Assembly: GCF_000235365.1 (NCBI RefSeq)
Contig: NC_016451.1
Span: forward strand, 868,001 to 932,000
Direction of reading: 5' to 3'
Source: Eremothecium cymbalariae DBVPG#7215
Taxonomy: Eukaryota > Ascomycota > Saccharomycetes > Saccharomycetales > Saccharomycetaceae
Length of the DNA: 64,000 bases
Every line of letters starts with the position of its first letter. Position 1 is the first letter of the stretch. The position numbers were made by a program, and so were the translations under genes. Below are positions 9,277 through 18,880 of the stretch, one piece after another. The notes under the pieces are model-generated. The model did not search any database and was not told the DNA's origin. It worked only from the letters and a program-made list of their open reading frames with translations.

Positions 9277-9784
9277 CCCAACGCTCCGGTTTACTATTAA
9301 AAAGTCCTTATATCTTGTCCACCTATTCGGTTATGAGCTTCTTACAGAGTGTCTTATCCAAGAGACGATTCTGTAATCTTGCGCCATCGTGTTATTGAAA
9401 CACTGGAAAGAACCACTGTAGAGACAAACTCGCTGAACCAAAGGAGCACAACTATAGCTTTAAAGTCACTGCTATACACCCCACCCCCCTCGCACACCTA
9501 AACACATCAATCAGCCCTAGTCTCGATTTATTTAAATGCACATTTTACAAGCTGATCATTCACGTGACGTTGATCAGACGCTACTTTAGCTTACACCCAT
9601 GCACCATACACAATCCGTGTTTAAAGGTGAACTCCTTTTATAGAAACAAATTCTTGATTAGTTTTAACTTCCCTTTAACAACTTGCATTTAAGCAGTTTG
9701 AGGTGCTCAGTTAAGTTCGTATTTATTATTGATTAGAACCAAGCGGACGCTTAGAGTATCAGAAAGCATTCAAAGGGTAGCGAA
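9277..9784. promoter_or_regulatory. ALG1-CMD1 divergent promoter region with E-box
   Basis: 508 bases between two divergent starts. It holds the 8-base palindrome TCACGTGA at 9560-9567, a Cbf1/CDEI-type E-box, and ACACCCATGCACC at 9593-9605, one base away from a Rap1 consensus. Both are about 180-225 bases upstream of the CMD1 ATG. Binding is inferred from motif match only. Confidence 0.45.
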
Positions 9785-10228
9785 ATGTCACAGAACTTGA
9801 CTGAAGAGCAAATTGCTGAGTTTAAGGAAGCGTTTGCGCTATTCGATAAGGATAATAGCGGGTCGATTTCATCCAGTGAATTGGCTACTGTGATGAGATC
9901 ACTTGGATTATCACCAAGTGAAGCTGAGGTTGCTGATCTTATGAATGAGATAGATGTGGATGGCAATCATAACATCGAGTTCAGTGAGTTTCTGGCTTTG
10001 ATGTCTAGACAACTTAAGTCGAACGACTCAGAACAGGAGTTATTGGAGGCGTTTAAAGTGTTTGACAAAAATGGTGACGGGCTAATTTCTGCAGCGGAGT
10101 TGAAGCACGTGTTGACATCCATTGGGGAAAAGTTAACTGATGCAGAGGTGGATGAGATGTTGAGAGAAGTGAGTGATGGTTCTGGAGAGATCAACATCAA
10201 GCAATTCGCTGCTTTATTGTCTAAATGA
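9785..10228 (+). CDS. CMD1: Calmodulin
   Basis: A 147-residue EF-hand protein, the same length as S. cerevisiae calmodulin (YBR109C). EF loop 1 is at residues 21-32, loop 2 at 57-68 (His instead of Gly at position 6, as in S. cerevisiae), loop 3 at 94-105. The fourth site near 129-140 lacks the acidic residue at position 12 and reads [12 protein letters not shown], so it should not bind calcium, which is the known state of Saccharomyces-type calmodulins. It regulates calcineurin, calmodulin kinases, Nuf1/Spc110 and myosins. Confidence 0.98.
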   Translation: MSQNLTEEQIAEFKEAFALFDKDNSGSISSSELATVMRSLGLSPSEAEVADLMNEIDVDGNHNIEFSEFLALMSRQLKSNDSEQELLEAFKVFDKNGDGLISAAELKHVLTSIGEKLTDAEVDEMLREVSDGSGEINIKQFAALLSK

Positions 10229-10629
10229 GAGGTATTGCTCATCCAAGGAGTATAATAATAAATCATAATGCAACAACGTTAAATGGTAGTGTCATACGTT
10301 CTACGTTAAGGCAGTATTTTTTACTTCGAAAAAATTATTTTTGTCTAATACACAATACTATCTATCGATAAATAGTTCTGGGAGTCATTCAAAACCTTCC
10401 CAGCCTTTCAGACGTGATTATTCCTTGTTTTGAAACATTTGGGAGTATACTTAATTATGTATATTACTAGTACTACTTCCCTATATTGCGTTAAATAACA
10501 TCCCATTGCAGCACGAGATGGGGTTTACCCTATTTCATATATTTAAACTGTTTCCGTCACCGTATAATAATGCATCTAAGATTCAGCCGGGAGGGGGTTA
10601 ATGGGGTGAGTTGATAGTTTTGAAGATTT
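10229..10629. other. CMD1-AIM3 convergent intergenic region
   Basis: About 400 AT-rich bases between two gene 3' ends. Nothing beyond presumed 3' processing signals is visible. Confidence 0.55.
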
Positions 10630-12528
10630 TCAGCGGCGATTTACCCTGTTACTTTCTTCTGGAACAACATTCTTGAGGTACCGACGAAATGGATTGTCAT
10701 CCGAATTAGACAAACCTGCATCAGCAGTAATTCCGCTATCTTCCAAATCGGGAGATTGCGATACGTGGTTGGGCACAATTGGCTTCGACACCAAAGAACT
10801 CTTCTTCTTTGGTACAGGTGGAGGAATCTTCTTGATACTAGCTAATGTTTCCTTTTTCTTCGGTACTATTGGCGGCGGTTTCTTATCAATCTTGGTATTT
10901 TCCGCGGTAGTCAAGACCTTTGCATCTACATGGCGCAACTTTATCTCGGAAATATCATTTGCAAGTTGTAATTCTGTATCATCAGTAGCCTTTGGATTAG
11001 ATTGGCGATGTAATCTTGTTCCTAAATACTGCCCACGAGGTTGTACTACTTCTGAAGGGAACTTTGATCTATCATTGATTTCCTGTAATGCGTGTTTTGT
11101 CTCAGGTATAGATGCTGTATATACCGGAGGAGGATCTATTGGCAGGGAGGATTGAGTTTCTGATCGGCGAACTATTATTTCCTTTTCATGACCCGTATGC
11201 GATAATGCCGAACTATCCTTAGCGGTAGCTGAGAGACCACTAGAGTAATCGGCTTTCCTAGGAGGCTTTGGAGGTGGTGGAAAGTTGACCGTCTGTTCAT
11301 TTTCGTACCTACCAAGTACACTAGGGACAGTTTTCTTAATTTCGAGTAATGGATACTGATGTACAGTTGGTGTATTTAAACCTGTGGATGGTGTGTGTGT
11401 AGTTGGTTTGGAGTTTGGAGTTTTAAGTAATTCTTGTGAATCTTCTGTATTACCCACCGATGATGTAGTAAAAGGCCGAGGAGGAGGGGTTGGATGGATA
11501 TCTAGCTTTTTTATGTGATTATAATTAAACGACTGGTTCACTGTTGAGCTGCTCGATGCAATATTGTCTGACTTGTTATTCTTTGACCAGGCAGTTGATT
11601 TTTCTAGCATTGAAGGCCTTATTACAGCAGGATTATCAGGCAGTGAATCAGTTTCAGTTATCTCAATTGCAGAATTGGAAGTCTCTGAAGAGGAAGTGAC
11701 AGCTCTCCGTAGATCCCTATGCGATGGAGGAGGAGGTAAACTTGTCACATCGATTTCAGGCACTGCTCTTGGGGAGCCTTTCTGTGCCATTAAATTTGTT
11801 TGCTCAAGGGTCTTGACTTTTGTATGGGATTGAAGATTCACAGGGGACTGAGAATCATTATTACGGTTAGGTAATGATGGTTGGTACCCAGAGTGTGAAG
11901 ATGATAAACCAGAGATAACAGAAGCATCGTAGTTTCGTACAGGAATCGGAGGTGCTGGTTTTGATGTCACTTTAGAATTATTGGAATGCTGTGTATCTGC
12001 ATTCCTCTCTTTTTGATGGACTGGGGCCTGTTGAAAATCCGGTAACTGAGGGGTTTGATTATATTCAGCCTTATGAGGTGGCCGTGGTCCTAGCGGTTGC
12101 AAAATAATCTCATCGCCCTTGTAGGACACACGCTTAAATGGAGCATTTGAATTTGTGCTATCATCCCTGCCCCTCGAGTATTGGGAATCTGGGATTTTCG
12201 AGAGCTGGGCCTGGTGGTGTGTTTGAACAGTAGAAGAACTGGCACTGCCCACCCTAATACTACTTTCTGGAGAACCTTGTTGTTGGTCTCGTCTAACTGG
12301 AGGGGGAGGAAGTTTATTAGGATCAGGCAAGTTTTCCAACTTCACACTTGTCTCATGTCGGGAATTTTCCCGAGAGCTGCTGTTGGAGGAACGGCCACCC
12401 CTAGCTGCTTTACTGTTTGCGTAATGGTTCTTACCGGCCTCATAACTAACTTTTGATATTGACTTAGCCCCTTGTAAAGTAGTTTTACCAGCAGAAGCAA
12501 GTCCCTGTAAGATTGAATCTTTACCCAT
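10630..12528 (-). CDS. AIM3: Aim3, actin patch-associated proline-rich protein
   Basis: A 632-residue, largely disordered protein with many proline-rich segments (PPPPVRR, PPPPKPPRK, PPPVPKKK) that are candidate SH3 ligands. The N-terminus has the short basic, Gly- and Lys-containing segment seen in S. cerevisiae Aim3, and the C-terminus NPFRRYLKNVVPEE matches its end (NPFERYKRNVVPQE). Aim3 associates with cortical actin patches through Rvs167 and inhibits barbed-end growth. It is much shorter than the S. cerevisiae protein (YBR108W, 947 residues) because the Gln-rich repeats are missing. Identification rests on the two ends and synteny. Confidence 0.88.
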   Translation of the reverse strand: MGKDSILQGLASAGKTTLQGAKSISKVSYEAGKNHYANSKAARGGRSSNSSSRENSRHETSVKLENLPDPNKLPPPPVRRDQQQGSPESSIRVGSASSSTVQTHHQAQLSKIPDSQYSRGRDDSTNSNAPFKRVSYKGDEIILQPLGPRPPHKAEYNQTPQLPDFQQAPVHQKERNADTQHSNNSKVTSKPAPPIPVRNYDASVISGLSSSHSGYQPSLPNRNNDSQSPVNLQSHTKVKTLEQTNLMAQKGSPRAVPEIDVTSLPPPPSHRDLRRAVTSSSETSNSAIEITETDSLPDNPAVIRPSMLEKSTAWSKNNKSDNIASSSSTVNQSFNYNHIKKLDIHPTPPPRPFTTSSVGNTEDSQELLKTPNSKPTTHTPSTGLNTPTVHQYPLLEIKKTVPSVLGRYENEQTVNFPPPPKPPRKADYSSGLSATAKDSSALSHTGHEKEIIVRRSETQSSLPIDPPPVYTASIPETKHALQEINDRSKFPSEVVQPRGQYLGTRLHRQSNPKATDDTELQLANDISEIKLRHVDAKVLTTAENTKIDKKPPPIVPKKKETLASIKKIPPPVPKKKSSLVSKPIVPNHVSQSPDLEDSGITADAGLSNSDDNPFRRYLKNVVPEESNRVNRR

Positions 12529-12568
12529 CTTATATTTCTTAATAAACGCAGTTAGAAGACGTATTGGT

Positions 12569-12590
12569 CATATATCTATATAGATATATG
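12569..12590. repeat. 22-base perfect palindrome in the AIM3-IML3 promoter
   Basis: CATATATCTAT followed by its exact reverse complement with no spacer. It lies in the 206-base divergent promoter, 40 bases from the AIM3 start. Its function is unknown; it may be just an AT-rich TATA-type element read from both sides. Confidence 0.6.
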
Positions 12591-12734
12591 TAACCAGGTT
12601 ACTAGAACTTGACTGTTAGAAAGGCGTAATAATATTTCTTCCGTTTGAAATTGCATTGGAGACAAAAAAGAATACCGAACAATGTCAACATATGGCTAAA
12701 GGCAGCTGAATGCACAAGGAAGGTGGCTGATCCC

Positions 12735-13409
12735 ATGGTGAGCTTTATAGAGGATACTGAATGGTTCAATTCTACATTGGTGTTAAGTAAAGTGGACTGG
12801 CGATTCTATTATTCTAAAACTAAGATCGATTTATCAACGTTTGTGCAAACGCTGATAAAGATTTTAAGCTCAACAGCAGAGATACAATATAGAATTGAAG
12901 GAACGTTTGTTCAACTCAGAGGAATTCCACATGATACGCGAAAAAGCTTGTGGTATTTGTTTATTTACGGAGGTGATATTGTTGTATCATCGGTTGCAAG
13001 CATTATTGATGGAGATGGAGGGAAAGTATGGGAAAAGCTGCATGTGTATCCATTTAAAGTTGACTTCAGCTCGCAGTATATGCTTCTTATAATGGATTCT
13101 TTTGCAAAGGATTTTTCTGGAATTGTGCAAATTTCATTTGAGGTCGCATCTCAAACATCATATTTGGATATGTTTGAAGTTGAAGTAAATATTGCAGATT
13201 TGAGGAAGCGCAATTCCAAGGAACCATTCAGCGTAGAATTGTTTGGTGAACTTCGTAAGAATCTTGGTTTAAACCGAAGTTTGGATATCAAATCTATTAG
13301 AGTGCCGGGGGAGCTGTTTATGACCAGTAACTACATTCGATTTACGAATATTTGTTCTAAATATGGTAGCTCAAATGTCACCCCCTTAATACGTAAACTA
13401 ATGTGTTAG
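12735..13409 (+). CDS. IML3: Kinetochore protein Iml3 (CENP-L orthologue)
   Basis: A 224-residue protein from the ATG at 12735; the frame is open further upstream but has no other ATG. Resemblance to S. cerevisiae Iml3 (YBR107C, 245 residues) is moderate: the N-terminal SFIEDTEW...VLSKVDWRF pattern and general length fit, and the position between AIM3 and the ISA2 group is exactly that of YBR107C. Iml3 pairs with Chl4 in the Ctf19/CCAN inner kinetochore complex. The absence of about 20 N-terminal residues leaves room for a short, unannotated 5' exon or another start. Confidence 0.8.
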   Translation: MVSFIEDTEWFNSTLVLSKVDWRFYYSKTKIDLSTFVQTLIKILSSTAEIQYRIEGTFVQLRGIPHDTRKSLWYLFIYGGDIVVSSVASIIDGDGGKVWEKLHVYPFKVDFSSQYMLLIMDSFAKDFSGIVQISFEVASQTSYLDMFEVEVNIADLRKRNSKEPFSVELFGELRKNLGLNRSLDIKSIRVPGELFMTSNYIRFTNICSKYGSSNVTPLIRKLMC

Positions 13410-13517
13410 ACAGAAGTAGTTTCTAAATGTCAAACCGAAAGGTGTGTGTACAGAACGGTCGTCTGCAATGCCTTATATATATTATATGTAAATACATAAT
13501 AAATAATAATAAATGGT

Positions 13518-14105
13518 TCAGGTGTCCACAGTAAAGCTGCTCCCACAGCCACAACTACTAGCCATATTCCCACCAACAATCTTGAAAGTTGACCCAATCA
13601 ACTCGGTTGAATATGTTAATGTCGTATTATTGAGTATTTTTAAAGATTCCTGATCTATGACAACTTCTCCTCCGTTGTGCGGTAGAACATAAACCACATC
13701 TTTAGGACTTTCAAACTCATCAAATTCGTCTACACAGTTGTCCTTATCTGACCGCTTTGTATGGGAAACAGTGTCATCTTTCTTCTCTAATTTCAGATTG
13801 TACTGGAACCCATGGCATCCGCCTGATTCCACAGACACTCTGAGTACCTCTTTGCTATCTTTATAAATCTGTCCGAGCCTACGAGAAGCACTCTCAGTTA
13901 TCGATATGTCGAGGCCTGGACTTCGATTCAGTACCGAAGGTGTTATTAACGGCTCTTGCTTATTGGCTTTCAATGGTACGTTCTCCCCAGTACTATGACA
14001 GCGAATTTTAACACGACTAAACACGAGTGGGTGTATGGGAGTAGGGGTAAAGGCAGTTGCTGTAAAACGCTGAGACATACATTTGAGACCCAAATACCTG
14101 ATCAT
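13518..14105 (-). CDS. ISA2: Mitochondrial Fe-S assembly protein Isa2
   Basis: A 195-residue A-type (HesB/IscA) protein. The three conserved cysteines are C97 in SGGCHGFQY and C185 and C187 in SSCGCGSSF. The first 40 residues are rich in Arg, Ser and Thr without acidic residues and look like a mitochondrial presequence. With Isa1 and Iba57 it makes 4Fe-4S clusters for aconitase-type enzymes. The S. cerevisiae gene is YPR067W (185 residues). A TGACTCA motif is 144 bases upstream (14249-14255). Confidence 0.95.
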   Translation of the reverse strand: MIRYLGLKCMSQRFTATAFTPTPIHPLVFSRVKIRCHSTGENVPLKANKQEPLITPSVLNRSPGLDISITESASRRLGQIYKDSKEVLRVSVESGGCHGFQYNLKLEKKDDTVSHTKRSDKDNCVDEFDEFESPKDVVYVLPHNGGEVVIDQESLKILNNTTLTYSTELIGSTFKIVGGNMASSCGCGSSFTVDT

Positions 14106-14296
14106 TATTGTCTACGAGGTTTATATTATTGTCCTTCTTTTTGCAAATAGTGTACTTTCTCTATGAACGTTTTTGGTTTAGATGAGGGAGAAAACCTGAA
14201 AAAAGGCGAGGGGTTCGATATGTATGTTAAACGGATCGAACGAGAGACTGACTCAGCGGACAAGGAGAACGCAGTGTATAAGAGTGGTTGATCCCT

Positions 14297-15250
14297 TTAC
14301 TGAGGTCTACAGACGTTGCACTGGATTGATTTGTGGTAGGCGAAGCTATATGTAAAGCAGCCGTCTTGGCCATTGTATAGTAAGAAATTATTCATGTTTT
14401 CTGGGTCATCTTCTAGGTCCCACAGTAGCTTAAGAAGTTCAGTACAGCATGAGGCAGCGATGATAGCATTAGTGGAAACGACACTGGGCACGATGTTCTT
14501 TGCCACGCCGCAGATATACTTTTCATCAAATATGTCAGGGGACATCCCAAAGGTAGCAGCTCTACTGCGGCATCGGTCGACGAGCCATCGTATGGTTTGT
14601 GGATCATCAAGGGGGCAATTGGGAGCAGCAGAGCGTAAGGGCAACTCAACGTTAAGAATGTACACCACTATATGTTCCGGAAGACGTGGGTTATTTGCTA
14701 TAGTACAAAGAGGATAAGTCTGGCCTGGCGGTGCAAGTGTTGAGATGGAGCATTCGTAACAGGCGTTTATACCTGGGATGATAGTCTTACAGTGGCCACT
14801 TAGTCCTTCACTGCCACCGTCGATGAAGGGGATGCATTTTTCAAAGTTTGTGGACATGGTAAGATTGACCAGGAGCGAGTTTATATGCCTGCGGGGTTCG
14901 ATAGCGTCAAGCCCTGAGATGACTGCAGTGAATTGAGACCAGAAATCAGGCGGTAGAGATGTCAGATCGCATACATGGGGTATAAGTTTGACGGGACGGT
15001 TGTTGCCTAAGACGCTAGGCAGCTCTAACGAGTTGATGTAAGCTGCTGCAACGAGTGCCTTGGGCTTTCCAACGTCGTCTTCGCGGAAAAGTAATTGCCT
15101 ATTGAGGTTTGTAAGCTCAATGGTGTCCATGTCTACCACGTGAATGACAGGCATTCCTGTCATGGCCAAGTTCTTGAGTATCTCGCAACCTAAGCCACCT
15201 GCGCCCAACACAATAACCTTGCAGCTTGCAAGCTGGTCGTTTTCAGTCAT
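14297..15250 (-). CDS. UBA3: NEDD8-activating enzyme catalytic subunit Uba3
   Basis: A 317-residue E1-like protein that activates Rub1/NEDD8 together with Ula1 and passes it to Ubc12 for cullin modification. The nucleotide-binding GAGGLG is at residues 16-21, SGLDAIEPRR follows, the catalytic Cys is C182 in YPLCTIANNPR, and zinc-binding CxxC pairs are at C164/C167 and C311/C314. The S. cerevisiae protein (YPR066W) has 299 residues. It lies 191 bases downstream of the ISA2 start on the same strand. Confidence 0.96.
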   Translation of the reverse strand: MTENDQLASCKVIVLGAGGLGCEILKNLAMTGMPVIHVVDMDTIELTNLNRQLLFREDDVGKPKALVAAAYINSLELPSVLGNNRPVKLIPHVCDLTSLPPDFWSQFTAVISGLDAIEPRRHINSLLVNLTMSTNFEKCIPFIDGGSEGLSGHCKTIIPGINACYECSISTLAPPGQTYPLCTIANNPRLPEHIVVYILNVELPLRSAAPNCPLDDPQTIRWLVDRCRSRAATFGMSPDIFDEKYICGVAKNIVPSVVSTNAIIAASCCTELLKLLWDLEDDPENMNNFLLYNGQDGCFTYSFAYHKSIQCNVCRPQ

Positions 15251-15567
15251 GTAACAGATGTGCTCCGTATGGGTGCTGCGTGTGTGCGTGTGTTAATAGA
15301 AAGGGGAAAGAAAAACGGTATAAATACTATCTTTCCAGCTTCCGCAAGGAAAGCGAGAAACAGAGAAGAGAGGAACTGCGCGAGGGGGGGGGGGACTCGT
15401 CGTCAACGTTAATATAGATTGGCTATCTACATATAATAATACGGAACGGAACTACAGTGCGCTTTTTCTTTATATCAGTAGGTGTGAAAAAAAGGAACCT
15501 GGAGGCAGAATTTAATGGACGGTCAGATGGATAATTAAAACGTGTTTTCTGTTGATTTGGTTATGGT
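15251..15567. other. UBA3 upstream region with an 11-G run
   Basis: 317 bases between the UBA3 start and the PHO88 stop. A run of 11 G on the plus strand is at 15384-15394. No ORF is supported. Confidence 0.55.
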
Positions 15568-16137
15568 TTATTCAGCCTTGAGACCACCCTTTCCGGCCTT
15601 TTCAGCAGTCTCGATGGACTGCTTATCGGTCTTTGGCTTATCACTACCGCCCATGTTGAATAACCCTGCTTGAGTAAACGGTCTCTTCAAATCACCGGTG
15701 GCAGGCTTGCCAAACAAATGGATACGAACTTCACTATGCTCGAGTGCAGCCTTCACAGGAGAGATAGACTGCATCAACAAAGGATTCGTGTACTTCATGT
15801 AGATATGTAGGAACCCCATCATCATGAGCCCGGTGTAAATGGATTTGATCGACGTGTCGATCTGCTCTAGATCATAATCACGAACGGTGGTAACCTTTAG
15901 CTGCTCCTCTTTCTGTCCGGAGAATATATTGGCAGGCAAAACGTACTTCAAAGTCGTCAAATCATTCTTGGCAACGATCTTACGTCTGGTTGCTTGATAG
16001 ATAACGTATGTCACAGCGGTACATGTCACGTACAAAATTCTAACGTACATGATAGTGGTGGGGTCCTCCATGTTCAAAGTCTGGGAGACCCGCATCATCA
16101 CCAACATGAGGATGATCTGTGTGACTTGAGGATTCAT
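15568..16137 (-). CDS. PHO88: Pho88/Snd3, ER membrane targeting protein
   Basis: A 189-residue ER membrane protein. The start is set at 16137 (MNPQVTQII), exactly the S. cerevisiae Pho88 start (188 residues, YBR106W), although the frame is open further upstream. Landmarks shared with the family are MEDPTTIMYVRILY, YDLEQIDTSIKSIYTG, and SPVKAALEHSEVRIHLFGKP. Pho88, also named Snd3, acts in SRP-independent targeting of proteins to the ER and was first found in phosphate transport. The E-box TCACGTGA at 16405-16412 is about 270 bases upstream. Confidence 0.96.
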   Translation of the reverse strand: MNPQVTQIILMLVMMRVSQTLNMEDPTTIMYVRILYVTCTAVTYVIYQATRRKIVAKNDLTTLKYVLPANIFSGQKEEQLKVTTVRDYDLEQIDTSIKSIYTGLMMMGFLHIYMKYTNPLLMQSISPVKAALEHSEVRIHLFGKPATGDLKRPFTQAGLFNMGGSDKPKTDKQSIETAEKAGKGGLKAE

Positions 16138-16582
16138 GGTTGGTGAAAGAGGACTGTTGTGGAGCTGCTGCGAAACGTTGTTCGGACCGGTGTCTCTTTT
16201 GCCGTGACTGTGACTAGTAATGAGCTGTAAAGTAGACAAGAAACAGTACTGGGAGGATAGGTAGATAAATAACAAGTTAATTTTTTGTTGGTCTGTGCTG
16301 TCCTGAATAACGACGCGCCGGCGATTTGCCACCCATCTGACAAACGATGCCAAACGCCCGCCTGGCCAGAGACTGCAGAGTAGTGATGGATGGGGAGCTC
16401 CCGATCACGTGACTCTTGTATAAACATCTTTTAAAAACAGAAAACAAAAACCAGGCAAAAAATATGAGAGGCGTCTGTGTTGTATATAATATTAAAAAAA
16501 CACACGCACTTTGTTGTAAAGTGCGCGGCGGTGGCAACAGACGGGCGGCAGTGGGGCGGCAGCAGGGCAGGCGGCTAAGCGA
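16138..16582. other. PHO88 upstream / ROX1 downstream region
   Basis: 445 bases. It holds the PHO88 promoter, with E-box TCACGTGA at 16405-16412 (Cbf1 or Pho4 type). Overlapping minus-strand frames here are not supported as genes. Confidence 0.5.
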
Positions 16583-18031
16583 TCACTTGCCGTGATGTAA
16601 GTCCTCCACCTGCGACGAGCCCATGTGATTTAGTGAAACGGCCGCAGCTGCGGCCATGTTGGAATTACTGCTGCTGCTGGGAAGCGAGTTGTGGCCGCCA
16701 ACGGCGGAAGAAACATTCATTGGCCCAGACGATCCGTGGCTCAACGGAACGACATAGCGTGCGGGCGTGCCTCCCCCGCCACCGGACAACATAGAATTGT
16801 GGTTGCCGCCGGCCGAGGTCGGCGGCGCGTTAGACGACACCGCATGCTGAAACCCCTGATCGAGGTACGACGTGTCCTGCTGTAGATTGGGTAACCGGTA
16901 ATACGATTGTTGCTGCTGCTGTTGTGGGTAATGCACCTGCTGCTGGTGCTGGTGCTGTTGCTGCTGTTGTTGCTGTTGGGGGTACCTGTATTGTTGGGAA
17001 TATCTATATTGTTGGTGTACCTGCTGGTTCTGCGGTTGGTTCTGTTGGTTCTGCTGGGTCTGCTGCTGCTGTGAGTGCTGGGTCTGCTGCGGTTGCGTCT
17101 GGGTCTGCTGCTGGCGGTAATACAGCTTCCACATGTTTTCATGGTTATACGCAATCTTCGAATTGTTCCCCGGCATCGAGCTGAAATTCATAGGAGACAA
17201 TTGGCTGGAATTATTAACATTCTGATGCAACTGTTGCGGAGACGACGTACCGTGCTGGCTCCCCATGTGTTGCTGCGGAGGGCCTGCGGCGACAGCCGCC
17301 GTCGCGGCCGCCACCGACGGCTGCTGCGGCTGCTGCTGCGGCAGGCCCTGCTGATGGTGCTGCGCGTGCTGCTCCTGCGCGGTGTACCGGTTTTCCCAGG
17401 GCACCATCTGCATGATATAGGCACTGGAAGTCTGTGAACCAGCAGACGCCGCTGCAACCTGTTGTTGGAAATGCAATTGGTCGTCTGCCCTGCCGCCGAG
17501 CGGAGGAAGAGCAGACACAGACGCAGACGCAGAAGAGGGATTCGTGCTGTGCCCACTGGAAGATCCAGGAACAACAGAAGATGCCGCCGCAGCCGCAGCC
17601 GCAGCTGCGGCTGCGGCTGCGGCTGCCCCCCCGTGGGGGTACATCCGCACCAGATTCTGCAGCTCAAACTCCAAGGCCAGCTTGTTCCGATTCTTCTTGC
17701 GTTTAGGCTTATACTTGTAGCCCGGATACTTCTTTGCGTGTTCCTGTTTTTCCAACTCCGCCTTATCGTGCCATTCCTTCTTCTCCTCAGGGGTCAACTT
17801 CTTCCACTGGAAACTGATGATCTTACTAACCTCGCAGTTGTGGGGAATATCCTGCCCGGACTGTTTCCAGTAGTCCGTCAGCAATTTCTGCTGGTGAGAT
17901 CTAAACAGAATAAACGCATTACGAGGCCTAGGAATATGCTGTTTCGATTGTTTGTAGTTCAACCCTCCCGCGACTGTGGGAGCTGCTCCTGCCATTGGCA
18001 TGATGTTCTGGGCATTACTATTATCCGCCAT
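16583..18031 (-). CDS. ROX1: Rox1-type HMG-box repressor of hypoxic genes
   Basis: A 482-residue protein with one HMG box at about residues 32-105 (IPRPRNAFILFRSHQ, then CEVSKIISFQWKKL and YPGYKYKPKRKK), closest to Rox1. Rox1 represses hypoxic genes in aerobic cells by binding ATTGTTCT sites and recruiting Cyc8-Tup1. Downstream are 15 alanines in a row (136-150), His/Gln- and Asn/Ser-rich stretches; S. cerevisiae Rox1 (YPR065W, 368 residues) also has Gln-rich linkers but no such alanine run. The alanine codons form a 38-base palindrome. The local GC content is clearly higher than in neighbouring genes. Synteny supports the orthology. Confidence 0.92.
   Translation of the reverse strand: MADNSNAQNIMPMAGAAPTVAGGLNYKQSKQHIPRPRNAFILFRSHQQKLLTDYWKQSGQDIPHNCEVSKIISFQWKKLTPEEKKEWHDKAELEKQEHAKKYPGYKYKPKRKKNRNKLALEFELQNLVRMYPHGGAAAAAAAAAAAAAAASSVVPGSSSGHSTNPSSASASVSALPPLGGRADDQLHFQQQVAAASAGSQTSSAYIMQMVPWENRYTAQEQHAQHHQQGLPQQQPQQPSVAAATAAVAAGPPQQHMGSQHGTSSPQQLHQNVNNSSQLSPMNFSSMPGNNSKIAYNHENMWKLYYRQQQTQTQPQQTQHSQQQQTQQNQQNQPQNQQVHQQYRYSQQYRYPQQQQQQQQHQHQQQVHYPQQQQQQSYYRLPNLQQDTSYLDQGFQHAVSSNAPPTSAGGNHNSMLSGGGGGTPARYVVPLSHGSSGPMNVSSAVGGHNSLPSSSSNSNMAAAAAVSLNHMGSSQVEDLHHGK
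17586..17623. repeat. 38-base perfect palindrome inside the ROX1 alanine tract
   Basis: Arms 17586-17604 and 17605-17623 are exact reverse complements with no spacer, centred on CAGCTG. On the coding strand the left half uses GCA/GCC codons and the right half GCT/GCG codons, all alanine. Confidence 0.97.
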
Positions 18032-18820
18032 CCTTGTCGTCGTGTTTCTTCTCCCTTTCTGCTAGATGTTGTTGGGTGATAATAATAATATTTCTACACA
18101 GGAAAGAACAGAAAGACAAAAAAATAATAATGATAACGATAATTACTTTACTCTGTATCTGTGTGTGCTTGGTCAGTGGATGGGGGCCCTTCCGTGCGCT
18201 GTGCTCACGGCTGTACGAAATGGATAATGTCGAGTGAGTGTGTCAAAATTACAGACAGCAGATAGATCTCTCGACAAAGAAAAACAACAAAGAGGGATGG
18301 GGGATGAAACAAGGGGGGTATGAAGATTCCAAACAAAAAAGAAAGAAACGTCAAACCAAAAGGCCCAAGAAATCTAAACAATGGAAGAGGGAAATAAACC
18401 ACCGGCCAGTATTTTTTGCCAACCTGGAGATGAATTAATTAATTAATGGCAAACCCTATTGTGTTGGCTATCTATCTCCCGAAAGTGTATCTCTGTCTGT
18501 GTCTGTCTGTGTCTTTGTCCTGTTCTTTTTTCCCCTGTTACGGCTCAAACAGTAAAAGAAAAGAAAAGATACTTGTTGCTGTATAGAAGGAGATCTTAGC
18601 TTTCTCGTTTAATTTAAACCCCTTAGAAATTGTTTTTGTGTTATTTTCAATGGCTTCCAGTTCGTGCGTTCCTTTGGTCGTTTGTTTCGCTCGTTCGTTC
18701 AAGTAGACAATAAAGAACCAATTCTTGTTGTCGCTCTCTCCACCTCGTCGGCAAAAAGGTATAATAAAGAAATCTCAGATTTCTTTTTTATTTCTTTTCG
18801 CTTGATAAAAAAATAGAGGG

Positions 18821-18880
18821 TATTGTTCTATAGTTCAATTGTCCAAACAAACAAAAAATCTCTTCTGCTTCTTGTTCTCT
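18821..18880. promoter_or_regulatory. Candidate Rox1 sites in the ROX1 promoter
   Basis: ATTGTTCT at 18822-18829 matches the core of the hypoxic operator, and CTTGTTCTC at 18871-18879 differs by one base. They are about 800 bases upstream of ROX1. S. cerevisiae ROX1 represses itself through such sites; the same role here is inferred. Confidence 0.4.

Noticed and set aside
16741..17706. Long frames in the antisense and alternative frames across ROX1
   Set aside because: They follow from the GCN and CAG repeat codons of ROX1; the HMG-box frame is clearly the coding one.
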